A DNA stretch of 64,000 nt from Sipunculus nudus (GCA_026874595.1 CM049313.1:29448008-29512007); one strand, 5' to 3'; numbered from the stretch's first letter, positions 50,301-60,875 are shown. Notes: generated by a model not told the origin, from the sequence alone. Numbers and translations are program-made.

Positions 50301-50383
50301 TAATAAATGCATTGTTGCCATACGTAATGCATAACTTTATAACTAAATAATCTCATATGCGGTGTTTGTATGGTTAATTGCAG

Positions 50384-50508
50384 GTGGTGTTTTTACAAAG
50401 ACAGAAATGTCTGAAGTTTTGACAGAGATAGTCAAACAGGATCCAAATTTTGACAAGGAACAATTTATCAGAGATTGTCAGACAGATATCATACCAAATG
50501 TTTTGGAG
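50384..50508 (+). CDS. TIMM44: Exon of mitochondrial import inner membrane translocase subunit TIM44
   Basis: TIM44 is the matrix-side scaffold that recruits mtHsp70 to the TIM23 channel during protein import. The exon translates in one frame to 41 residues plus a split first codon. It contains the blocks FTKTEMSEVLTEI, DPNFDK and DIIPNVLE, which I recognise as the conserved start of the TIM44 C-terminal domain. The acceptor is TTAATTGCAG (AG at 50382-50383) and the donor is GAG-GTAAGC (GT at 50509-50510). The exon enters in phase 1 and leaves in phase 0. At 125 nt it is a normal internal exon. No other TIM44 exon was found, so neighbouring introns here are very long. A processed pseudogene is unlikely because both splice sites are present. 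Confidence 0.8.
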
Positions 50509-50724
50509 GTAAGCCTTGTTAATTTCCATCCAAAATAAAAATAATCACCCTCCCCCCCCCACCTCCCCAACAACACTCACAGGTAGAAGGGGATGGACAA
50601 AGTAAGGTTAAATTTCAATGAGATTAATGTGAATTCAGTATTGGAACTAATGCTGTACACATGGTTCTTATTTAAGCCCAAACATATTAAGATAAAATCA
50701 TCACCCATGCCATCTGCCTGTGTG

Positions 50725-50948
50725 TTTTTTTAGCTCAGCTGACTATAAGTCATCTGAGCTATAGTCGTGGTCCATTGTCCGTCGTCCGTCTGTCCGTCCG
50801 TCCGTCCGTAGATGTGGCACGTTTTGAAACCGTAAGACCTAGGAACCTAAAATTGGGCATAGTGTTAGATGTCCCCAAGATCTCCTACCAAGCCGAAAAC
50901 TGGGTCTTTGCAACTTTGTACCTTTGAGAAATTAAGGAAAAACCTCAA
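50725..50948 (+). mobile_element. Family B element B5, truncated
   Basis: Starts TTTTTTTA-GCTCAGCTGA (50733-50742) with the fold-back and a GTCCGTCCGTCCGTCC patch. It follows B3 closely for about 220 bp until 'aaaacctcaa-ttttt', where A5 begins in the T run. The remainder of B5 is not found to the right. The stretch 50509-50724 is TIM44 intron with a C-rich patch and nothing else recognised. Confidence 0.65.
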
Positions 50949-51620
50949 TTTTTAGCGATCCTGTGAGCTTATGCGATGGTGTGGCATCGGCCGTCGTCCG
51001 TCGTCTGTACGTTAACCTATACCATCATGAAAACGGCAAGAGGTAGCATCACGAAATTTTATGCACAAAATTAGTCATCTAAAAAACTATATCAGATTTT
51101 GCTTATTTTTTGGCTAACTGCATTTTCTTAGATTTTATAGGGACAAAGCTAAAAAAGCTTTAAAAATCTTCTTCTCCAAAACTGTTCAGCCAAATTGTCC
51201 AATATTTCACAGAAATGATTCCTGGAATAATCTTTCTCAAGTTTGTTTGAATGGTTTAAGTTCGGTGATTTTTGGCCGAGTTACAGGAAGTTGAACTTCG
51301 TCATCTGTCCATAAAAGCATACTAAAATTACAATATCAGAAATGGCTGGAGCTATCATCACCAAATTTTATGCCAATGTTGTTCACATGAGACATATCTG
51401 AAATTGAGGTATTGGTGGCGCCACCTGCATCAACCTTTTTTGTATGGGGTCATCAGTGCCCGTATCATACTGACGGCTACAAATAACTTCTTCTCTGAAA
51501 CCATATGGCCAAATAGTTTAATATCGCACAGAAATGATCCTAGGGTAGTGCTTTCTGAAATTTGTTCAAATGGTCTCAGTTCAGTGACTTTTGGCTGAGT
51601 TATGGGAAGCTGAATTTAGT
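50949..51620 (+). mobile_element. Family A element A5, truncated by a LINE
   Basis: The 5' motif is GCGATCCTGTG (one change) from 50955. It carries the TCGTCCGTCGTC patch and a GGTGGCGCCACC palindrome at 51414-51425, and follows A2 until 'gggaagctgaatttagt', where the 5'-truncated LINE begins. No 3' part is seen beyond the retroelements, except possibly the A fragment at 59042-59592, which may be its displaced end. Confidence 0.6.
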
Positions 51621-51651
51621 TGTTTACTAGTACGGAAAAAAATTATGAAAT

Positions 51652-53058
51652 TTGTGCATGTTATATCAAACAGGTTCAGAGAGTACATTGTGGGTTAAAC
51701 TCGATAGGGAGCCTTTTGGACAAGAATGTATCATTGGCATAGCGTACTTGCCCTGTGAAAGCTCTATTCATTTCCATGACGGAGTGTTCAAAAATTTACT
51801 TGATGACATCATACACCTCAAAGGCAGGTACGACTGTTCATTTTTAATTATTGGTGATCTGAATGCTAGAACTGGCATACTAGATGATTTTGTAAATGAA
51901 GGTGAAAAGGAGGTAGTCCATGAACATCTTGAAAATTATGAAGATTTATTTTACCCCAGAAGTAAACTTGAAAGTTTAGGGATCAAAACCGATCGGTATA
52001 ACTTGGACAGAAACATTAACGGAAATGGGCGCAGATTAATTGACCTTTGTAAAAACACAGATTTAAAAATTGTCAACAGTAGATCAGGTAATGACATGAA
52101 TATTGGAGAATTTACCTGCCATTCCCCTAAGGGAAATAGTTTAATTGATTATGTACTAGCTTCACCTTGTCTATTTCCATTGGTAAAAAACTTCACAATT
52201 GATGAATATGACATGTTTTTATCAGATGTACACAAACCTATATGCATCACACTATGCGTGGAAAACCCAAAGCAAACTCTAACGGAATTAGATACCAATC
52301 CAGAACATAACCAAACCAAAATAAATAAAACTGAAAATGGAAATTTTCTTGAAATTTCAACCAAATGGAAAAGTGAATTAGCAAAAGACTACAGAGAGGC
52401 CTTTGTGTTTGAAATGATTGACAAAATAGACCGTGAACTCGCTCAAGTCAGGGAGAGTGATACACAATCTGTAAATGTAAACCAAGAAAAAATAGACGAA
52501 CTTGCTGAGAATCTTTGTGACATTTTTATAGCACCTGTTGAGTCAATAGGAATTGGCAGAAAAGGATATAAAGAAAATGGAAATAAAAAAAACAAAAATA
52601 ATAGAAAACATGGAATCAAACCATGGTTTGACAAAGATTGTGAGTCTAAAAGAAAAGAATACTTGAAAACTAAAAATAAACTAAGGAATATAAATACTCA
52701 TGAAGCAAAATCAATTGTAAAACAGAAGGCTAGAGAATACAAGAATTTTGTAAAAAGGGTATCTAAGGAGTACTACTCTACAATGCACAAACAATTGAGA
52801 AATCTAAAATGTAAAGATCCCAAAGAATACTGGAAAATTTTGAACAAAGCCAGCTCTAAACATAACAAACCAGCAGATATATCATTAGATGAATTTAAGA
52901 AACACTTCAAGAAATTAAACGAGCCCTTGACAGCTCATCATACTGAGACAAATCAATCATTTGACCCCAGAGAAATAAACCACTCAATAAACGAATTTAT
53001 AAATAATGATATTACTACTGAAGAACTGCAGCCATTTATCAGAAAATTAAAAAAATAA
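51652..53058 (+). pseudogene. LINE ORF2, endonuclease C-terminal part and linker
   Basis: Endonuclease nicks target DNA for retrotransposition. Visible motifs are IIGDLNART (the D-x-N active-site block, about residues 65-75), NSLIDYVLAS (about 163-173) and SDVHKPI (about 190-196, the S-D-H block). The N-terminal Asn and Glu motifs are missing through 5' truncation, so the first codon here is not the native start. The rest is a lysine-rich linker of about 250 residues with a GIKPWFDKDC block common before LINE reverse transcriptases. The frame ends at a run of A residues where one-base slippage moves the continuing homology to another frame (from about 53060). Confidence 0.85.
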
Positions 53059-53059
53059 T

Positions 53060-53752
53060 AATGCATGCGCTATTGATAACATAACGAATGAATTCATTAA
53101 AAATTGCCCAAAGGAAATGTCAGAACTAATCGTAAAATTTTTTAACATTGTACTCCACAGTGAAAGAATTCCATCCGATTGGTTGGTTGGCATCATACAA
53201 CCAATATATAAGAATAAAGGCTCAGTGAGTGATCCTGATAATTACCGTGGTATTACATTACTTAGCTGTATAGGAAAACTATTCACTACCACATTAAATG
53301 CAAGACTAACAAATTATATAAACGCCTGTGGAATACTTGGAGATGAGCAAGCAGGATTTAGAGAAGGATACTCAACTCTTGACCATATTTTTGTCATACA
53401 TTCCCTAATTGAATTGTACATACAAAATAAAAAAAGATTGTATTGTTCATTTGTAGATTATAAAAAAGCTTTTGATTTAATCGACAGATCATCACTTTGG
53501 GGTAAACTCATTAGCAATGGCATAAACGGCAAAGTCATAACTGTTATATACATTATGTATAATAATGCAAAATCTTGTGTAAAAAATGGGAAAATGTTGT
53601 CAGACTTCTTCACTTGTAATATTGGTGTGCGTCAAGGTGAAAATTTATCACCATTACTCTTTGCTATATATCTAAATGACTTTGAGTATTCCATTAAAAA
53701 CAGTTATAGAGGCCTAGGGTTTGCAGCAGACAAAATTAGGTATCACATTTAA
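53060..53752 (+). pseudogene. LINE reverse transcriptase domain lacking the Asp-Asp motif
   Basis: Copies element RNA into DNA in intact relatives. Recognisable fingers/palm blocks are IIQPIYKNKG, NYRGITLLSCIGKLF, EQAGFREGYSTLDHIF, FVDYKKAFD (motif A, first catalytic Asp), GVRQGENLSPLLF (motif B) and YLNDFE. The sequence then jumps from about 53735 to a segment normally found well downstream, so the palm motif C with its paired Asp residues and the following region are deleted, and the frame changes at the same point. The protein could not be active. Confidence 0.85.
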
Positions 53753-54704
53753 TTTCAATGGTATGTTCCACAAAGCACTGAGCAAACAGGTCAGCAAAGC
53801 TAAACTAGCTATGTACAGCTTAAAAACAAAAGCTCAAAAACTTCAATTGCCAGTTGATATTATTTGTGAATTATTTGATGCAATGGTGATACCAATACTA
53901 TTATACGGTTCTGAAATCTGGGGGTCCCAGAATCTGGACCACATTAAAATGTTTGAAAAAAGGTTTCTTAAAAGTGTACTTAGGGTAAATAAGAGCACAG
54001 CAAACTGTGTGGTATTTGGGGAACTAGGTAGAACTCCTATTGACAATCTTATTGAAAGAAGAATGATCAACTATTGGATAAAATTAATTGGAGGAAATCA
54101 GCACAAATTGTCATTTATCATGTTTAGTCTTCAGAAAAAACTCTATGACAGCAATGAATTTAAACCAGTATGGGCATCAAAGATCAAAAGTATTCTCGAT
54201 AGATGTGGATACTCATACATGTGGAACACCGGTCATGATGTTAACAAGAAATGGTTACAAAGGAGCATAGAGCTCAGACTTAATGATATCTGTAAGCAAA
54301 ATTGGCATAATGAATTGGAAGAAAACAAACTGTGCCACAGTTATAGGATAATTAAGCAGGACTTTGGCTTTGAAAAGTATTTAAATACACTTAACCTCTC
54401 AGAGAGAAATGCCATGATTAAATTTTGGTGTGCAAATCACAAACTTCCATCTCATATTAGTCTTTTTAAACAAAAAAAACATTCTAGTCTATGCACATTA
54501 TGTAATCTAAATACCCACGGTGATGAGTTTCATTATTTGTTTGAATGTACTGCCTTCAAGACGGAAAGATCCCGCCTAATACCAAAGTTTTACCTGACTA
54601 GACCAAACACCTTAAAAATGCATCTATTGTTGAATACTGAGGATCGATTACAACTATCAAACTTAGCTAAATTTGCAAAGAAAATCATGTCAGCATTAAA
54701 TTAA
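53738..54704 (+). pseudogene. LINE ORF2, C-terminal region with Cys/His motif
   Basis: Homology resumes at LGITFNFNG (the 'thumb' boundary seen after the polymerase core in many LINEs) and continues through KAQKLQLPVDIICELFD, ILLYGSEIWG and a C-terminal C-x2-C-x7-H-x4-C motif (CTLCNLNTHGDEFHYLFEC). These are family features of LINE C-termini, of unclear function. The stop at 54702-54704 is likely the native one, since the 3' UTR begins right after. The region overlaps the preceding frame by a few codons because of the deletion junction. Confidence 0.8.
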
Positions 54705-54747
54705 AAATATTACTGCACTTGATACACCCAGGGAACATCCTATATAT

Positions 54748-55480
54748 TGTTACGGTCCCTTTTCACACCAAACAACTCAGGCCGAACCGTAACACATATG
54801 CTCAGACACGTTCTCTTCAAATGAATACGTAACCAAAATATGGGTGCAAAAACAGTACTATATTACTAGATTACAATATTTACATTCATACACAAATAAT
54901 ATAATAGTCAATACATAACGTAATTTATAACCAAGTCTCTGACGAAAACTGAGTCTCTAAATAACGAACGGTAACGAAATACTTAACTGAATCCAGTAAA
55001 CGAGAAACTGAAGTCCATCATCAACACATAATTCGGGCACACACAAAACTGAAATCCTGTATTAATCCATGTGGCACCAAACAAACATAAAGTCTCTCCT
55101 CTTCCTAAATAATAAAGTTCATGGCGTGGTTCATGGCATTCCGTGGGCTTGGGGACCAAGAGCCCACGGTCACGGTCCCCGGGGATAACAGCAACGTGGC
55201 GTAGCAAAGTCAATAGTCCCGCCTCGTACTGCAGGCGAGTTCGTTTTATAGGTTTTCAACAATGGGTGAAAACCGCAGAAGTTTGTGGTTTTGCTTGAGA
55301 GAAACGATAGCGCCGGCAGAACTGCAAAACCAGTACTGAATGGTCCAAGAATAGTTTTTATGTTTCTAAAAGCGCGTCAGTAGTTACTGATAGCGGGGTG
55401 GATCCATAAGCGTGGAAACGGGGGCGGCCACACCACTTCGTGGCGCCATCCTCCGATGTCCGGGTGACGTCCATGCAACA
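54748..55480 (+). mobile_element. Solo-LTR-like insertion in the LINE 3' UTR
   Basis: A 733-bp segment begins TGTTACGG and ends TGCAACA, with a 4-bp ATAT duplication at 54744-54747 and 55481-55484. It has no matching inverted repeats beyond TGTT/AACA and no ORF of note, and it is more GC-rich than its host. A possible AATAAA-like signal lies near 55106. A solo LTR produced by LTR-LTR recombination is the simplest reading; a non-autonomous DNA element is the alternative. It interrupts the LINE UTR, so it is younger than the LINE. Confidence 0.45.
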
Positions 55481-55788
55481 ATATACACATTACAAATAAT
55501 TATTTTACCATCTTAGTGTCAGTATTATTTTCAGATAGGTGTTCCTATCTTCATGCAGATATTAGTATATTGGTATGTTGCATATTATCTTCTTTTTATA
55601 CTTAGGTTAGAAATATGTGCTTTTGTCGTATATTGATTGTTATTGGTCTTTCGATGACTATGTAAAATTTGTTTTATATCACATGTGATCTTGCCATGTA
55701 AGAATTTCTTTATAATGTATTGCATGACTATGTATACCCCAAAAGGGGTCCTTCTGAGTTGAATAAACTTCTAACTTCTATTACCAGC

Positions 55789-57002
55789 TGGAAGGAAACT
55801 TGTGGTACCTTCACATAATTGACATGTTTTCAAGATACAGCAGGGCAGTTTTAGTCAGCTCAAAATCCACATCTGTTATAGTTGATGCATTCCAACAGCA
55901 GTGGATAGCTATATTTGGCCAACCCGGCAAATGCCGATGTGACAATGGTTGTGAGTTCTAATCAGATGAATTTTGTGAAATGTGTGATAAATGGGGCATT
56001 GTTATTCAAACAACACCTGCCTATTCACCATGGAGCAATGGTATGTGTGAGAAACATATACAGATTATAACAGAGAGTCTGGTTAAGGTAAAAGAAGACC
56101 TTCATTGTGACTGGGAAACAGCTTCAGTGTGGGCTGTGTGTGCAAAAAACAGTCTTCTGAATCATAATGGATTCAGTCCTAACCAGTTAGCATTTGGTTC
56201 AAATATCAGGTTACCTTCAGTAGCACATGATGAACTTGCCTCCCTTGAAAATGAAACATTTAGTGCCACAGTGGCAAAGCATCTGAATGCGATGCATAGT
56301 GCAAGGAAGGCCTTTATTGCAGTGGAAGCCTCAGAGAAAATAAGGAAAGCTTTAAGAGCCCAAACACGTCAGTCTGGTCAAACCTTTGAGACTGGTGATG
56401 AAGTGTTTTATAAAAGAGATGACTTAAAATGTTGGAAAGGTCCTGGTAAAGTAATTGGACAGGATGGTCAAGTGGTATTCATCAGACATGGTGGCCAGTT
56501 AATAAGAGCACATATGTGCAGGGTACAGCACAGATATGACAAGACTCAACAAACAGTTTCTCCTCAAGAACATGAAGCAAGCAACTCAGAATCAAGTGAC
56601 AGAAATGATGTTCGAGAAACACACAACAGTTCGCAATTAGATCAAGAACCTGAAGATGATGAAACAACAGAGCTTGAGATTCAAGCAGAAACAGGCATGG
56701 ACGCTGATGTAGCCAGCACCAGACCTGTTTCTGAGACTACTGTCAACAAACTTAACCTGAAGCATGGATCTGTGGTAAAATTTGATATTGATGGAGAAAC
56801 AAGAACAGGGAATGTGTTAAGCTGTGCAGGAAAAGCAACAGGTCAGTTTAAGAACACTTTCAATATAGAATATTTGGAACCCACTCAGCTTCAAGGAACA
56901 AAACAGTATGTCAATTTTGATAATGATAGTGTAACCAATGTTGAAATACAGGCTGCAGATTCAAAATGTGTAACAGAAGAACAAATTTTCTCACTGACAT
57001 AA
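55789..57002 (+). pseudogene. Copia integrase with GPG-type C-terminal domain
   Basis: Integrase joins element cDNA to host DNA. The DDE core is present: HIIDMFSRY (first Asp), KCRCDNG (second Asp) and SNGMCEK (Glu). It is interrupted by a stop codon at 55959-55961 between the second Asp and the Glu. After the core, a chromatin-side module KRDDLKCWKGPGKVIGQDG (about residue 140 after the stop) resembles the GPY/F-like fold. An acidic, low-complexity region (QEPEDDETTELEIQ) follows, before a second conserved block GSVVKFDIDGETRTGNVL. The zinc-binding H2C2 part is lost to the left. Confidence 0.8.
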
Positions 57003-57949
57003 CATGTTTTTCAGCAGCAAAGCAAGCAGAACTGGAAAGCTGGAAAGCAAACAATGTGTATAAAGAAATTGAATATAATGGACAATCTTGCTTATCTGCT
57101 AGATGGGTTCTAACCATGAAGGATCAGGATCAAACTGTAGTTCTGAAAGCAAGACTTGTTGTGAGGGGATTTGAGGAGGAAAATTTGACACATATTCAAA
57201 AAGATTCCCCCACATGTTCTAAAGATTCACTTTTGTGTCTGTAGCTTCACAAAATAATTGGAGAGTTTCATCAATTGACATAAAGACTGCATTTCTTCAA
57301 GGCAAGGATATGGACAGAGAAGTCTATATCAGACCACCAAAGGAGGCAAAAGTGCCAGCAAATCGGATATGGTGTCTCAGAAAGTGTGTATATGTACTCA
57401 GTGATGCTTCCCTGCATTGGTACCATAGAGTGAACCCTTTTGCCCTTGAGAAGAAGGGGCAAGTGTCCAAGTTAGATCCAGCCCTCTTTCACTGGCATGA
57501 GAATGATCAATTGGTCTGGAACCAAGTCATTTGAACATGAAATTATCTCAAGACTGCGAACAACCTTCAAAGTGGGGAAAGAGGAAACCGACACCTTCAG
57601 ATATGTAGGGTTATCCTTAAAACAGACCCACAATACTATTTCCCTGAATCAAAATGGCTATATTGACAACCTCAAACAAATTGATCCATGTCAAATGAAA
57701 GGGAAAGAAAATGCTGCAGCACTTAATGAACAAGAAAAAGACATTTTGCGGTCCAAAATTGGTCAGGTCTTATGGGTCAGTTACCAAACCAGACCTGATG
57801 TCAGTAACGACACATGTGAACTTGCTACAAAACTGCAAAATTCAAAAGTAGAACATCTCAAAAGAGTTAAAGTGGTGATATGTCTGAAGGCTGAATCAGT
57901 GATCCTTACATATCCTAACTTGGGAGTTGGGACCGCAGAAAGATCTTAG
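57003..57949 (+). pseudogene. Copia reverse transcriptase, catalytic Asp-Asp motif deleted
   Basis: Recognisable copia RT blocks are KQAELESWKANNVY, VLKARLVVRGFEE, SSIDIKTAFLQG (motif A Asp), VYIRPP and YVLSDASLHWY. The frames change near 57000, 57235 and 57530. At 57525-57535 the sequence passes straight from NDQLV to WSGTKSF in another frame. In intact copia elements the x-V-D-D motif lies between these blocks, so a short deletion has removed the second catalytic pair. The connection region then continues through FRYVGL and LWVSYQTRPD. Inactive. Confidence 0.8.
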
Positions 57950-58448
57950 CCTTGTGGTGTATTCAGATTCGTCTCGTGGTAATTTGCCAAATGGAGGCAG
58001 TCAAGGAGGACACTTGATCTTTCTAAAAGGTAAGCATGAACAATGTGCCTTGCTGAGCTGGAAGTCTAAACGAATCAGGAGAGTTGCAAAGAGCTCCCTC
58101 GCAGCAGAAACATTAGACCTGTCAGATGCTATAGATGAAGCAGTGTTTTTATCATTGCTCCTGAGTGAGCTTTATTGTGGCAATGCTTACAAAGAACATA
58201 TTCCAATTGTGGTTATGACAGATAACAAGTCCCTACTTGATGCTTTGAAATCAACCAAATATGTTGATGAGAAACGACTGAGAATTGAAATCAGTGCTAT
58301 CAAAGAACTTATAGAAGAAGGCCGAATTAGGCAAGTTCAGTAGATAGATACTAAGAGACAGTTGGCAAATTGCCTCACAAAATCTGGTGCTTGTTCAGAT
58401 TCACTGAAAGATGTATTGTGCTGTAACAGTTTACAAGGATATTTATGA
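57927..58448 (+). pseudogene. Copia RNase H domain and C-terminus
   Basis: RNase H removes template RNA during reverse transcription. Catalytic residues visible are VYSDSS (Asp), SSLAAETL (Glu) and MTDNKSL (Asp). Unlike the RT, the domain itself is open. A TAG at 58341-58343 interrupts the frame; the same frame then reads on through DTKRQLANCLTK, a strongly conserved copia C-terminal block, to a stop at 58446-58448. The TAG is therefore a nonsense mutation rather than the native end. Confidence 0.8.
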
Positions 58449-59041
58449 ATGGACACTCATAATAAGCAGACATTGAGTTACACGGTTTACAGTATAAACC
58501 TCACCCACTGATGATGCTAGTGAATATTTAGCTTTACTTTTTATGTAAAAGATTTCTGATTTGAAACAACAAGCATACCTGTCCTGAACTCGGTAATAGA
58601 CTCGGTAATAGACTCTTAGTCTGAAGACCAAACTGAGAATGTAAACGATGGATATTGTTCTACTTAAAAGTGTTTAAGCTTTCCTAATTTTGTCAGTTGT
58701 GGATATTGCTTAATTATCAGCAAAACTGTGATTCTAAGCCAATTCATATTGTTGCACAGGTTTTAGCTTTCCTGATTTTGTTATAGTTACTTTAAAGTTT
58801 AAGTTCATTTTTTTGGTATTCTACTTGCCTTAAAGATCATACCTTCAAACACGTTGACATGGTTTGTTAAAAGAAGAGAGGCAATTGCTATGTCTGTGCT
58901 GCCACCTGTTGGACAATAACTAGTGCTTTGGGACATGACTTATGGTAGGTCAAGGACACAGGGATTTAAGAAGGCTAATGGCTATGACTCAGTTTATGTC
59001 AGCTGAATAAAGTTATCTATAAAGGCTTGGAAGTTATTTTC

Positions 59042-59592
59042 ACATGTGATCACCTCATGGGCGACATGTGAACACCTCATGGGCACCATGTGATCACCTC
59101 ATGGGTGTCATGCCCCTCAGGGCAGGGCCCCTGCATGAGCTTATGCAATGGTGTGGCTACTATTTCAGACTTGGCAATGGGCTAGAGGTCAGTCTCGATC
59201 TATTTATAGCTTTGGCAGACTGGCAACAGTATCAGATTAGGCAACAGGTCAAGAGTTCACTCAGTGCAGCCAGGTATGGGTCAGGAGTTCACTCAGTGCA
59301 GTAGCTGCATTCTATTTATAGTGTTAGCAGACTGCCCACTGCATTAGATTTGGCACGAAAGTTCATCCTTGATCTGTTTATAGCTTTGGCAGACTGCCAA
59401 CTGTGTCAGATTATGCAACAGGTCAAGAGTTCACTCAGTCTATCCAGGTGCAGGTCATGAGTTCACTCAGTGCAGTAATGTTTAGTACATGCATTGTTCA
59501 TATACATGAGAAGTAATGGTCCAGCATTGAAGCATTATACCTGGTGTATTTCCCAATGCACAGGTTCGCATTACGCCTGTTGGCCTTGTTTA
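59042..59592 (+). mobile_element. Family A 3'-end fragment
   Basis: Starts in the CATGTGATCACCTCATGG minisatellite (59042-59110), continues through the 'gttcactcagtgcag' modules and ends with CACAGGTTCGC (59559-59569), a mutated stem-loop and CTTGTTT. It may be the missing 3' part of A5, pushed away when the LINE and copia sequences entered, but the two pieces do not join exactly. Confidence 0.6.
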
Positions 59593-60765
59593 GTGTTCAA
59601 GTTACACTTGAAAGTCTTGCCCCTGTTAAATTGCCAACACGCTGATTGCAGTGATCGTTTCAGCCAGCCAGTACATGACTGTGTGTGGACCTGAATATCT
59701 CGTGCTGATTGGCTGAGCTAGAGACATTTTTCAACTGGCCTGCCTTGAAAAGCGATGGTCTGATTAATGGTGACACACTGACTCACTGAGGCTGAGGGTT
59801 ATATGTAGTGTTGAAAATCTTGCCGTTCTCAAAATAGCCGAGGACCTTAAAATAATAAGACTGATTAAATGGGTATATAGATAGCAAGCTAGGAGCCTGC
59901 AATAGGTGGTTACTGGATTAACCATGTTGGTTTCTGAAAAAAAAGAAATTCTGGGAAAGACCACTATATAATTACCCCCTACGTCACGGGGGAAGACCAT
60001 AGTTCAGTGACGCAGTGATGTATGGCGCTGACTGTCCGGTACGGCCCAAGTTTACCAGTCGATGAAATAAGAGTGTCAGAGGGGGTAATTAGTTATAGAA
60101 GTAACCGAGAGGTGGCAGTACTGACACTACGTGGGACACAGTAAGAGAACGTTTGATTTCTCTGTCAGAGACAACAATTCAGAGCCATTTCATTAAGGTA
60201 GCAGGACTGGTCGAAATCCTAAAAATAGGTGTTTTTTCAATAAAAGATATACGTAATATTGAATACTTGGCAGATCTAATGCAGCTGAGCACATTTGGGG
60301 TCGCCGGTTGCATTTTGTGGAAAAGGGTGATTTCTATTCAGTAAACACCAAGATGTGTTGACAGGGTGTTTGTAAACTAACTCCAGCCCTGCCACAGGCC
60401 TGTCAATCACTCTGCCCCTAGCCCTCACCTGGGTCATTCAGCCAATCGCGAGGTGCAAGTGTTTAATTAATGTATGGGCCAAGTACCTCCTTGCACGAGG
60501 TGGCAAGAAATGACGGTTGACGTTTGATAGCCCAATCTAATTAGCTGAGCATACATCTGATAAGCGATGGAGAGCAACCCTAACTCTAGCTAATTAATGT
60601 GCAAACAAACCCATCCTTGTGAATGATCTGTTAGTGTCATTGGCCTTTCTGTCTTTTGTCGGGTATGTTACGCCGAAACACAAATTTTCACTTGACATCA
60701 TGTTATTTCTGCTTTATCCTGAGCCTATCGACAGATACGTAAAATTACTTTATAATAAGCTGCTT
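59593..60765. other. Unassigned sequence, no feature recognised
   Basis: GC content is somewhat higher than in the satellites. Short direct repeats 'ttaattaatgt' (about 60462) and 'ctaattaatgt' (about 60590) flank a 130-bp piece. No element ends, and no coding segment that I would support. Confidence 0.35.
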
Positions 60766-60875
60766 AATATCCCAACCATAACGTCTATGATATTCATACT
60801 GTCAACACCGCAACAAATAAATATTACACCAGTACCAAAAGAAACTATACGATTGGCCGACGACGCAAATCCTGT

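Larger units (their letters stand above)
51621..55780 (+). mobile_element. Non-LTR retrotransposon (APE-type LINE), 5'-truncated and dead
   Basis: Contains the C-terminal half of an AP-type endonuclease, part of a reverse transcriptase and a Cys/His C-terminal motif, then a 3' UTR ending in GTTGAATAAA and a short AACTTCT repeat (two units), typical of LINE tails. The 5' end falls within the endonuclease, as expected for incomplete target-primed reverse transcription. Defects are a frameshift near 53055, an internal deletion with frame change near 53735, and a 733-bp insertion at 54748. The exact clade (CR1/I/RTE-like) cannot be settled by eye. Confidence 0.85.
55781..59041 (+). mobile_element. 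Ty1/copia retrotransposon, 5'-truncated and dead (GalEa-like)
   Basis: Pol order is integrase, reverse transcriptase, RNase H, which defines Ty1/copia. The left end joins directly to the LINE tail inside the integrase core; gag, protease and the 5' LTR are absent. The coding region ends at 58448. A purine-rich AAAAGAAGAGAGG tract at about 58870-58882 and an AATAAA at about 59007 suggest a primer tract and part of a 3' LTR, cut by the A fragment at 59042. There are several frameshifts and at least two nonsense changes. The GalEa affinity is a family-level guess from bivalve content and the C-terminal integrase motif. Confidence 0.8.
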
